From the NCBI RefSeq assembly GCF_000878195.1, contig NZ_JXST01000011.1, positions 80,032 to 144,031 on the forward strand: a stretch of 64,000 nucleotides of DNA. The letters run 5' to 3'. The notes beneath the pieces were generated by a model. That model saw nothing but the letters and a program-made list of their open reading frames with translations. It made no database searches and had not been told where the DNA came from. Below, piece after piece: positions 58,368-64,000 of this stretch. Source of the DNA: Mycolicibacterium llatzerense. GTDB taxonomy: Bacteria; Actinomycetota; Actinomycetes; Mycobacteriales; Mycobacteriaceae. The position numbers were made by a program, and so were the translations under genes. The stretch's first letter is position 1; each line of letters starts with the position of its first letter.

Positions 58368-58886
58368 TCAGGCAGACCGGATCGGACACTGATCCCGGAA
58401 CCGCGTCGAAGGCTGCGGATCAAAGCGATAGCCCTTGCCCCGGACAGTCGTCAACGTCAGAGCATGGACACCCAGCTTCACCCGGAGCCGTCGCACATGG
58501 GTATCGATGGTCCGCATCGAGGCGAACCCCGCGTCCCACACGTTTTCGATCAGCTCTTCTCGCGAGACGATCCGCCGGGGATGTTGCGCCAGATATGCCA
58601 GCAGTTCGAACTCTTTGTACGCCATCGCGATCAGGCGACCGTCGGCGCTGACCTGCCGGGTAGTTCGGTCAATGACCAATCCACCTATCGGCGCCGGTGG
58701 AGCGCTACGAGCCGGGCCCGCGGCGACGGCCGACTTCTCGACCCGGGCGCCAGGCACCCGGTACGCGAGATACGCGCTGAACTCGTCCATCAGGGCCGTC
58801 ACCTGTGCCAGCGCATCGCCGGACGCGGTGGCAAGCTCCACCGTCAGCACCAGCTGCGATGCCCGGACAGTGCGGCCCTGATACAT
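58368..58886 (-). CDS. Winged-helix response-regulator-type protein without receiver
   Basis: A 172-residue protein with an OmpR/PhoB-type winged helix at about 65-160: LVIDRTTRQVSADGRLIAMA, YKEFELLAYLAQHPRRIVSR, NVWDAGFASMRTIDTHVRRL and VRGKGYRFDPQ. The receiver domain of response regulators is absent; its place is taken by about 60 residues (LTVELATASGDALAQVTALM, DEFSAYLAYRVPG) that look like a small dimerisation or sensor domain. ATG 58886 follows a GGGAGAG ribosome site. Signal-independent DNA-binding regulator; target unknown. It lies convergent to the MetQ-like gene (3 bp) and may control the nearby operon. Confidence 0.85.
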   Translation of the reverse strand: MYQGRTVRASQLVLTVELATASGDALAQVTALMDEFSAYLAYRVPGARVEKSAVAAGPARSAPPAPIGGLVIDRTTRQVSADGRLIAMAYKEFELLAYLAQHPRRIVSREELIENVWDAGFASMRTIDTHVRRLRVKLGVHALTLTTVRGKGYRFDPQPSTRFRDQCPIRSA

Positions 58887-59066
58887 CCACTCTCCCTTGT
58901 CGATCCGGACTCAAGTGTCCGCGAGGAAGGTCGCCATCGACATCGTTAGCGTCACTCTGAATCGAAGCGAGCCGTCGCGTTGACCGATGAAACAGTCCGG
59001 TCACGATCTGAACTCAGCAAGGACCGGCCACAACTTTCACATCTGTCGCATTGTTAACATCTCGAG

Positions 59067-59864
59067 ATGCAGGACTTCCCGGAGACCACCGGCCTTCGGC
59101 GCCCGTTCTCGCGACGTGACGCGCTGCGCTATGCCGGCGCCGCATCGGCGCTGGCCGGCCTCGGCGCAGCAGGGCTCGGCATGCCGACGGCGTCAGCCGC
59201 CGCTCCCACGCTGATCGACTTCGCCATGAAGCAGATTCCGGCGCAAGATATTCGGGCCGCAGGCCACGCCGGCGTCGTCAACTACGTCTCGACGTCGCGC
59301 CCCGGCTCGACCATGGGCGCCAAGCCGATCACCCTGCCCTACGCCAAGTCGCTGGCCGCGGCGGGACTGGCGATCGTGAGCAACTATCAATACGGCAAGC
59401 CGGGTGGGACTGCGCCGTCGGACTTCACCCGTGGATATGCGGGCGGCGTCGCCGATGCGCGCACCGCCTGGCAGCTGCACACCGCGGCGGGCGGCGGCCA
59501 GAGCGCGCCGATCTTCTTCTCCGTCGACGACGACATCAACCGCGAAACGTGGAACAACGTTGCGTTGCCCTGGTTTCGGGGCATCAACTCGGTGATCGGC
59601 GCGCAGCGCACCGGCGTCTACGGCGGCATCAACACCTGCCAGTGGGCCGCGGCCGACGGTGTCATCGGCCGCTCGACCACGCCCGGTCACGTGTGGGCGT
59701 GGCAGACCCGATCCTGGTCCGGCGGAAAGATCTACCCGGCCGCCGTGATGTACCAACGCATCGTGAGCACCGCGTCGAACCCGGGCCCGGTCGTGGGCGG
59801 GCTCGAAGTGGACGTCAGCGACGCCCTGGCCTCCGACGTCGGGCAGTGGAACCTGCATCCCTGA
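59067..59864 (+). CDS. Tat-exported DUF1906 glycoside-hydrolase-like protein (Rv2525c type)
   Basis: A 265-residue protein with twin-Arg signal FSRRDALRYAGAASALAG and an AxA cut after TASA. The DUF1906 barrel follows: TLIDFAMKQIPAQDIRAAGH, VNYVSTSRPGS, LAIVSNYQYGK, PIFFSVDDDINRETWNN and GGLEVDVSDALASD. FSVDDD and LEVDVSDA are the acidic residues at the mouth of the barrel, as in Rv2525c, which is exported by Tat and affects cell wall and drug sensitivity in M. tuberculosis. Length fits well. The region upstream has no Shine-Dalgarno, so it may be leaderless. Confidence 0.9.
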   Translation: MQDFPETTGLRRPFSRRDALRYAGAASALAGLGAAGLGMPTASAAAPTLIDFAMKQIPAQDIRAAGHAGVVNYVSTSRPGSTMGAKPITLPYAKSLAAAGLAIVSNYQYGKPGGTAPSDFTRGYAGGVADARTAWQLHTAAGGGQSAPIFFSVDDDINRETWNNVALPWFRGINSVIGAQRTGVYGGINTCQWAAADGVIGRSTTPGHVWAWQTRSWSGGKIYPAAVMYQRIVSTASNPGPVVGGLEVDVSDALASDVGQWNLHP

Positions 59865-59878
59865 GGCGATAGCACCAG

Positions 59879-61525
59879 CTATAGCTCTGCAGCACGCCCG
59901 TTGTCGACCAGCCACGAGCGATCCAGCCGAACGTTCTGCAGCATCCGGCGATCATGGGTCACCAGCAGCAGTGCCCCGTCATAACTCTCGAGCGCTTCCT
60001 CGAGCTGCTCGATGGCCGCCAGATCGAGATGGTTGGTCGGCTCATCGAGCACCAACACGTTCGTCCCGCGTGCCTGCAACAAGGCGAGGCCTGCGCGGGT
60101 TCGTTCACCGGGAGACAGCTCGTCGACGGTGCGTTCCACGTGGTCGGCGCGCAGCCCGAATTTGGCGAGCAAGGTGCGCACATCCGCGGTCGTCCAGGAC
60201 GGTACGAATTGCTCGAAGCGATCGACGAGCCGGCTGGCACCGGTGAAATCTGCACGCGCCTGGTCGATTTCGCCGACGGCGACGTTCGCGCCCAGGCTCG
60301 CCCGGCCCTCATCGGGCTGCTGCCGGCCGAGCAGTAGCCGCAGCAGGGTCGACTTTCCCGCCCCATTGGGACCGGTGATGCCGATCCGCTCGCCGGCGTC
60401 GACCTGCAGAGACACGGGCCCCAGCACGTAATCGCCTTGGCGCACAACGGCGTTGTCCAGTGTCGCGACAACGGAACTCGACCGCGGTGCGGCACCGATG
60501 GTGAACTGGAGCGTCCATTCCTTGCGAGGCTCCTCGACTTCCTCGAGGCGGGCGATCCGGCTCTCCATCTGCCGCACCTTCTGCGCCTGCTTCTCGCTGG
60601 ACTCGGTTTGTGCGCTGCGCCGGTTCTTGTCGTTGTCGGGCGCCTTGCGCATCGCATTGCGCACACCCTGACTGGACCACTCCCGCTGCGTGCGTGCACG
60701 CGCCACGAGATCGGCCTTCTTATCAGCGAATTCGTCGTACTGTTCGCGACGGTGCCGACGGGCGACCTCGCGTTCTTCCAGATAGCTGTCGTAACCGCCG
60801 CCGAAGATGGTGGTCCTGTTCTGCGCCAAATCGAGTTCAAGGACGCGGGTTACGGTGCGGGCCAGAAACTCTCGGTCATGACTGACCAGCACGACCCCAC
60901 CACGCAGGTTGCCGACGATCTCTTCCAGCCGGGTAAGTCCGTCGAGGTCGAGGTCGTTGGTCGGCTCGTCGAGCAGGACGATGTCGAACCGGGACAGCAT
61001 CAGCGCCGCCAGCCCCACGCGCGCGGCCTGGCCGCCCGACAATGCAGTCATCAGGGTCGATTCCGGCCGCACCGCGTCGGAATCGAGCCCCAGATCGGCC
61101 AGCACCGCCGGCAGTCGCTCATCGAGGTCCGCCGCGCCGGTCGCGAGCCAGTGATCCAGCGCGTGTGAGTAGCTATCGGCGTCCGCTGCCGAATCCGCGA
61201 GCGCCTCAGCCGCCGCGTCCATCGCCAGCGTCGCCGCGGCGCATCCGGTGCGCCGCGCGACGTACGCGGCCACGGTCTCCCCCGGCACCCGCTCGTGCTC
61301 CTGCGGCAGCCAGCCGACGAACGCGTCGGCCGGCGCCAGGCTGACCACCCCATCGAGCGGTGCGAGTTCCCCCGCCAGAATCCGCAGCAGCGTGCTCTTA
61401 CCTGCACCGTTGGAGCCCACCACACCGATCACGTCGCCGGGCGCCACCGTCAGGTCGAGCCGCTCGAAGAGCGTGCGGTGGGCAAATCCGCCGGCCAGAT
61501 TGTTCGTGACAAGCGTTGCGGTCAT
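59879..61525 (-). CDS. ABC-F family ATPase (Rv1473-like)
   Basis: A 548-residue soluble protein with two ABC domains and no membrane part. Walker A GSNGAGKSTLLRIL in domain 1 and GPNGAGKSTLLRLL in domain 2; signatures LSGGQAARVGLAALML and LSPGERTRAGLALLQ; Walker B motifs VLLDEPTNDLDLDG and LVLDEPTNHLDLAA. The linker between domains (about 250-330) is a charged helix with RAREWSSQGVRNAMRK-type residues. ABC-F proteins bind the ribosome; the pattern is that of Rv1473, linked to macrolide tolerance. It converges on DUF1906 within 14 bp. ATG 61525. Confidence 0.9.
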   Translation of the reverse strand: MTATLVTNNLAGGFAHRTLFERLDLTVAPGDVIGVVGSNGAGKSTLLRILAGELAPLDGVVSLAPADAFVGWLPQEHERVPGETVAAYVARRTGCAAATLAMDAAAEALADSAADADSYSHALDHWLATGAADLDERLPAVLADLGLDSDAVRPESTLMTALSGGQAARVGLAALMLSRFDIVLLDEPTNDLDLDGLTRLEEIVGNLRGGVVLVSHDREFLARTVTRVLELDLAQNRTTIFGGGYDSYLEEREVARRHRREQYDEFADKKADLVARARTQREWSSQGVRNAMRKAPDNDKNRRSAQTESSEKQAQKVRQMESRIARLEEVEEPRKEWTLQFTIGAAPRSSSVVATLDNAVVRQGDYVLGPVSLQVDAGERIGITGPNGAGKSTLLRLLLGRQQPDEGRASLGANVAVGEIDQARADFTGASRLVDRFEQFVPSWTTADVRTLLAKFGLRADHVERTVDELSPGERTRAGLALLQARGTNVLVLDEPTNHLDLAAIEQLEEALESYDGALLLVTHDRRMLQNVRLDRSWLVDNGRAAEL

Positions 61526-61540
61526 GGCCTAATCGTCGCA

Positions 61541-61939
61541 TTATGGCGGCGGCGCGAAGAACTCCGGGGCGATGCCGTCGGGGTCACGGAAGCTGACGCC
61601 CGAGCCGTAGTGGGCGTCGACGACGCCGCCGTGGGTGATGCCCAATGCGTCGAGGTGGCGCGCACGTCCCTCAAGGGCGTCGCGGTCGGCACAACCGAAT
61701 GCCACGTGGTCCAGGCCGACGCGAAACTCGCTGAACCGTTCTCCCGACACGTCTCCGGCGTGCTGATGCAGGCCGAACAGCGTGCTGTCGCCAAGCGCGA
61801 AGACGGCATGGCGGAAGCCTGCGTCGGTGTCTTCGTCCAGCACCGGTTCGGTCCCGAAGAGCGCGCGGTACCACGGGACGCTGACCGCGAGATCGCGGAC
61901 GGTCACCGCGACATGGGTCAGCGGGGTGAATGACGTCAT
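61541..61939 (-). CDS. VOC/glyoxalase-family protein
   Basis: A 132-residue vicinal-oxygen-chelate protein. Two beta-alpha-beta-beta-beta units: LTHVAVTVRDLAVSVPWYRA to TLFGLHQHAGD, and RVGLDHVAFGCADRDALEGR to SFRDPDGIAPEFFAPP. Metal ligands would be His9 in THVAVTV, Glu/His of the second unit (GLDHVAFG, APEFFA). Function cannot be told: the family covers glyoxalase, dioxygenase and antibiotic-binding proteins. It starts 18 bp after the truncated methyltransferase and ends 15 bp before the ABC-F start, all on one strand. Confidence 0.85.
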   Translation of the reverse strand: MTSFTPLTHVAVTVRDLAVSVPWYRALFGTEPVLDEDTDAGFRHAVFALGDSTLFGLHQHAGDVSGERFSEFRVGLDHVAFGCADRDALEGRARHLDALGITHGGVVDAHYGSGVSFRDPDGIAPEFFAPPP

Positions 61940-61957
61940 ATCAGTTCCTTTGTGATC

Positions 61958-62560
61958 TCAGAGCTTTCGCGCGGTGATGAGGAGGAACTCCCAATCGAGC
62001 ACGGCGGTGTCGGTGCCCCGGTTGAATTTTCGGGCCAGCGCGGTGAGGTCGGCATCGAGCGCGGCGGTGCGGTCGGCATCGTCGGCGATGTTGCGGTAGA
62101 CGGAGATCGTCGGCCCGTGGCGGGCTTTGAAGTAATCCCGAAAGTCTTCGGGCCGGGCGAAGTGGTCGACGGTGACCGTCTGTCGTTGGACCTTCAGGTC
62201 CGTCACGTTCTCGCCGAACAATGCACGGACATGCTCTTCGCTGCCCCACAGCGGAGGCGGCTGCGCGCCGGGAGGCGGAGACGGTGCGTACGGCTTCATG
62301 GTGGCGAACATTTGGCCGATGAAGCCCTCCGGCGTCCAGTTGATCAGGCCGATGGTGCCGCCGGGGCGACACACGCGGACCAGCTCAAGGGCGCCGGCCT
62401 GGTGGTGCGGGGCGAACATCACGCCAAGGCAGGACATGACGACATCAAACTCGCTGTCTCCGTATGGAAGTGCCTCGGCGTCGCCCTGCTGCCACGTCAG
62501 GGCCAGCCCGTCGCGCTCGGCGGATTCCTGTAGGTCGCATTTCTCCGTGGCGGATTGCAT
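61958..62560 (-). pseudogene. Class-I methyltransferase lacking its AdoMet-binding N-terminus
   Basis: From ALTWQQGDAEALPYGDSEFD to the end (about residues 20-200) it is a typical UbiE/methyltransferase-25-type mycobacterial protein (VMSCLGVMFAPHHQAGALEL, VRVCRPGGTIGLINWTPEGF, KPYAPSPPPGAQPPPLWGSE). A full-length protein has about 270 residues and begins with 75-80 residues that include the motif-I Gly-rich loop VLDVAAGSGN and the acidic motif. Here only MQSATEKCDLQES precedes, and motif I cannot be found in any minus-strand frame upstream. Without it, AdoMet cannot bind. The loss is an N-terminal deletion at about 62525, close to the left end of an inverted repeat at 62547-62592. Confidence 0.75.
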
Positions 62561-62889
62561 TCCGAGATGGCGGAGTTTGGCGTATCCGCCACCCGCAATG
62601 CAAAGAGCTGAGATTACCTAAGTAACCGCTACGACGCTCAGGCCCAGCTCCACACGCGCTCTTGAATCCGGAGTTCGACGTTCGCCGGACAGTAACAGTA
62701 GCGGCGCAAGAAAAATGACGTCGAATTCGACATTTGAATGCAAACAGTTCCAACCAGGTTTCGACGGACTCCGCTCGATGGTGACGCCGCACCCTTTGGG
62801 GGCGGGGATAGCACCACGGGTACCGTAAAAGCTCTGTGGCGGTGCGCTTTTGATCAGCCGACGACCTTCGGCGAAGTCGTACGGGGTCT
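62547..62889. other. Gene-free stretch with inverted repeat
   Basis: GTGGCGGAT (62547-62555) and ATCCGCCAC (62584-62592) form a 9-bp inverted repeat with a 28-base loop. The rest of the 330 bp between the truncated methyltransferase and the hydrolase has no open frame that reads like a protein on either strand. GC is lower than in the surroundings (for example around 62690-62760). It may mark an old insertion or deletion junction. Confidence 0.4.
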
Positions 62890-63822
62890 TTATCTAAGCA
62901 ATGCCGCGAGTTCTCGGGCGAAGACAGTGATGGCGTGATCGCCGGCGTCGAGCACGCCGGCTAGTAAGGGAAAGGCGTGTGGCATGCCCTCGTATTCGTG
63001 GGCGCGAACCTTAACACCTGCGATAGCGAGTCTTTTGCCGTAACGGTCTGCGTCATCGGCAACGGGGTCAACCTGAGCGCTGACGATCACCGCAGGCGGG
63101 GCGCCCTTGAGATCTTCGGTCAGCAGCGGTGAGGCAAGGCTCGAACGGCGGTCGTCGATATCAGGCACGTACATGTCGTAGGCCCATTCAAGTGCAGCAC
63201 GGGTGAGGAACGGGCCGTCTTGGTGCCGTTCGACGGAGTCACTACTCATGGTCGCGTCGAGTGCGGGACACAGCAGGCCTTGTGCCTTCATCGGCGTGCT
63301 CTGTTCGCGCGAGGCGAGCGCAACGCTTGCCGCCAGTGACCCCCCCGAAGAATCGCCCGCGACCGCAAGCGATTCGACGTCGATGCCGAGGAGATCACCG
63401 TACTCACTCACCCAGGAAGTGGCGTCGGCCGCGTCATGGTGAGCCCGGGGAAACCTGCCTTCTGGTGCTAGACCGTATGCAACGGAAATCACGATGAGTT
63501 CACCCCGGACACACAGCTTTCGGCAAAGCCGATCGTGCGTGTCCAGGCTGCCTCGGACAAATGCCCCGCCATGCAGATAAACAACACCCGGCAGCGCGGA
63601 ACCTGCACCTAGCGGGTGGTAACTGCGGGCCGTGACAAACCCGTGACGCACAGGGATCGTGAAATCGCATACTGTGCAACGCTGATCAATATCACCGGCC
63701 AAGCCAATCAACCTCTCGCCGGAGACTCTGTAGTCCGAAACCGACATTTCCCACGGTGGTACGGCAGCGTGCGCGGATAGCGAATCGACAAGCCGTTGGG
63801 CCTGCGGATGGAGCACACTCAT
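62890..63822 (-). CDS. HSL-type (LipN-like) alpha/beta hydrolase
   Basis: A 310-residue serine esterase of the hormone-sensitive lipase group. The oxyanion motif HGGAF is in VVYLHGGAFVRGS; the nucleophile is in VAGDSSGGSLAAS (GDSSGGS); Asp in DPVADDADRYG and His in YEGMPHAFPLL complete the triad. ATG 63822 is chosen since GGGAGG lies 11 bases upstream, while the GTG at 63834 touches it. It should hydrolyse short- or medium-chain esters in the cytoplasm. Codon use and GC are lower than in neighbours, which suggests horizontal origin. The next gene on the same strand (63872) encodes a DUF3237 protein. Confidence 0.9.
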   Translation of the reverse strand: MSVLHPQAQRLVDSLSAHAAVPPWEMSVSDYRVSGERLIGLAGDIDQRCTVCDFTIPVRHGFVTARSYHPLGAGSALPGVVYLHGGAFVRGSLDTHDRLCRKLCVRGELIVISVAYGLAPEGRFPRAHHDAADATSWVSEYGDLLGIDVESLAVAGDSSGGSLAASVALASREQSTPMKAQGLLCPALDATMSSDSVERHQDGPFLTRAALEWAYDMYVPDIDDRRSSLASPLLTEDLKGAPPAVIVSAQVDPVADDADRYGKRLAIAGVKVRAHEYEGMPHAFPLLAGVLDAGDHAITVFARELAALLR

Positions 63823-63871
63823 AGGCGACTTCACCTCCCGAGCCGAAATCTGGTGGCGCCGTCAGTCGGTG

Positions 63872-64000
63872 TCACAGCGTGACTCGGAAGACCTGGAATT
63901 CGACGACAGGTCCGGGTTGGATCCGTCCCTGTCCGACGAAGATCGTCTGGTTTACCCAGGCGTACTTGGGGTCTCCGCATTCCAGGCGCGGGGTGGTGAC
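63872..64000 (-). CDS. DUF3237 protein, C-terminal part
   Basis: The minus-strand frame is open from the right edge to a TGA at 63872-63874 and reads RLECGDPKYAWVNQTIFVGQ then GRIQPGPVVEFQVFRVTL, the typical end of DUF3237 proteins (G-D-x-x-Y-A-W, then V-x-x-x-G and Y/F-x-V-x-R-V). Only 42 residues are in the window; the usual length is about 150. It is upstream of the esterase gene by 49 bp and on the same strand. DUF3237 members occur next to esterases and amidohydrolases, with unknown role. Confidence 0.75.
   Translation of the reverse strand, partial: VTTPRLECGDPKYAWVNQTIFVGQGRIQPGPVVEFQVFRVTL

Overview
This 64 kb window is high-GC actinobacterial chromosome and almost certainly comes from a non-tuberculous member of the Mycobacteriaceae, probably a rapid grower (Mycolicibacterium type). 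Supporting genes are a WS/DGAT acyltransferase remnant, a secreted GH6 cellulase, a DesA3-type desaturase with its reductase, a DUF1906 (Rv2525c-like) Tat protein, an Rv1473-like ABC-F protein, a PASTA-less transmembrane Ser/Thr kinase, MaoC/HadAB-like dehydratases, an MpaB-type oxygenase and many TetR regulators. GTG and TTG starts are frequent. No rRNA, tRNA, CRISPR array or prophage was seen.

Layout. 1-9.8 kb: the end of an APC permease, a BBE-type flavoprotein, a WS/DGAT pseudogene with its middle deleted, an SDR, an LmeA-like protein, an ACMSD-type amidohydrolase, a Tat-exported metallo-beta-lactamase-fold protein, a GH6 cellulase, a DUF302 protein and small secreted proteins. 9.9-18 kb: a minus-strand operon (unknown protein, fatty-acid alpha-dioxygenase, cytochrome P450, acyl-CoA oxidase) that looks like an oxylipin pathway. 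The divergent TetR gene next to it is split by an intact IS256-family element with a perfect 9-bp target duplication. 18-25 kb: an AraC regulator and SDR, then an ssuCBA-ssuD sulfonate uptake and desulfonation operon. 25-35 kb: a HadAB-like dehydratase, an MpaB oxygenase with a cysteine-less peroxiredoxin-like partner and TetR, an ABC1 kinase, a flavin amine oxidase, and a TetR/SRPBCC divergent pair sharing two near-identical operators.

35-46 kb: an amino-acid permease, a beta-lactamase-fold lipoprotein, DUF1345, then a polyamine cassette of ornithine decarboxylase overlapping a fused AdoMet decarboxylase-aminopropyltransferase, a VanY-type peptidase, and a PucR regulator divergent from a ferredoxin-type reductase and DesA3-like desaturase. 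46-52 kb: a PEP mutase-family protein, a transmembrane Ser/Thr kinase divergent from an amidase lipoprotein, a gene-poor stretch with a strong hairpin, a DUF6611-like protein and an orphan kdpA with no kdpB or kdpC after it. 51.5-58.4 kb: a tightly packed minus-strand operon (APC permease, glutamine synthetase-like gamma-glutamyl ligase, two flavin-dependent oxygenase-type proteins, class-I glutamine amidotransferase hydrolase) with a divergent leaderless MetQ/NlpA-like binding protein; I read it as a gamma-glutamyl route for oxidising an amine, possibly a sulfur- or nitrogen-containing one. 58-64 kb: a receiver-less winged-helix regulator, DUF1906 protein, ABC-F protein, VOC protein, an N-terminally truncated methyltransferase, an HSL-type esterase and the end of a DUF3237 gene.

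The best candidates for something new are the alpha-dioxygenase/P450/acyl-CoA oxidase operon with its IS-inactivated regulator, the gamma-glutamyl ligase/flavin oxygenase/hydrolase operon, and the ODC plus SpeD-SpeE fusion. All functions are inferred from reading protein motifs; no database search was possible.
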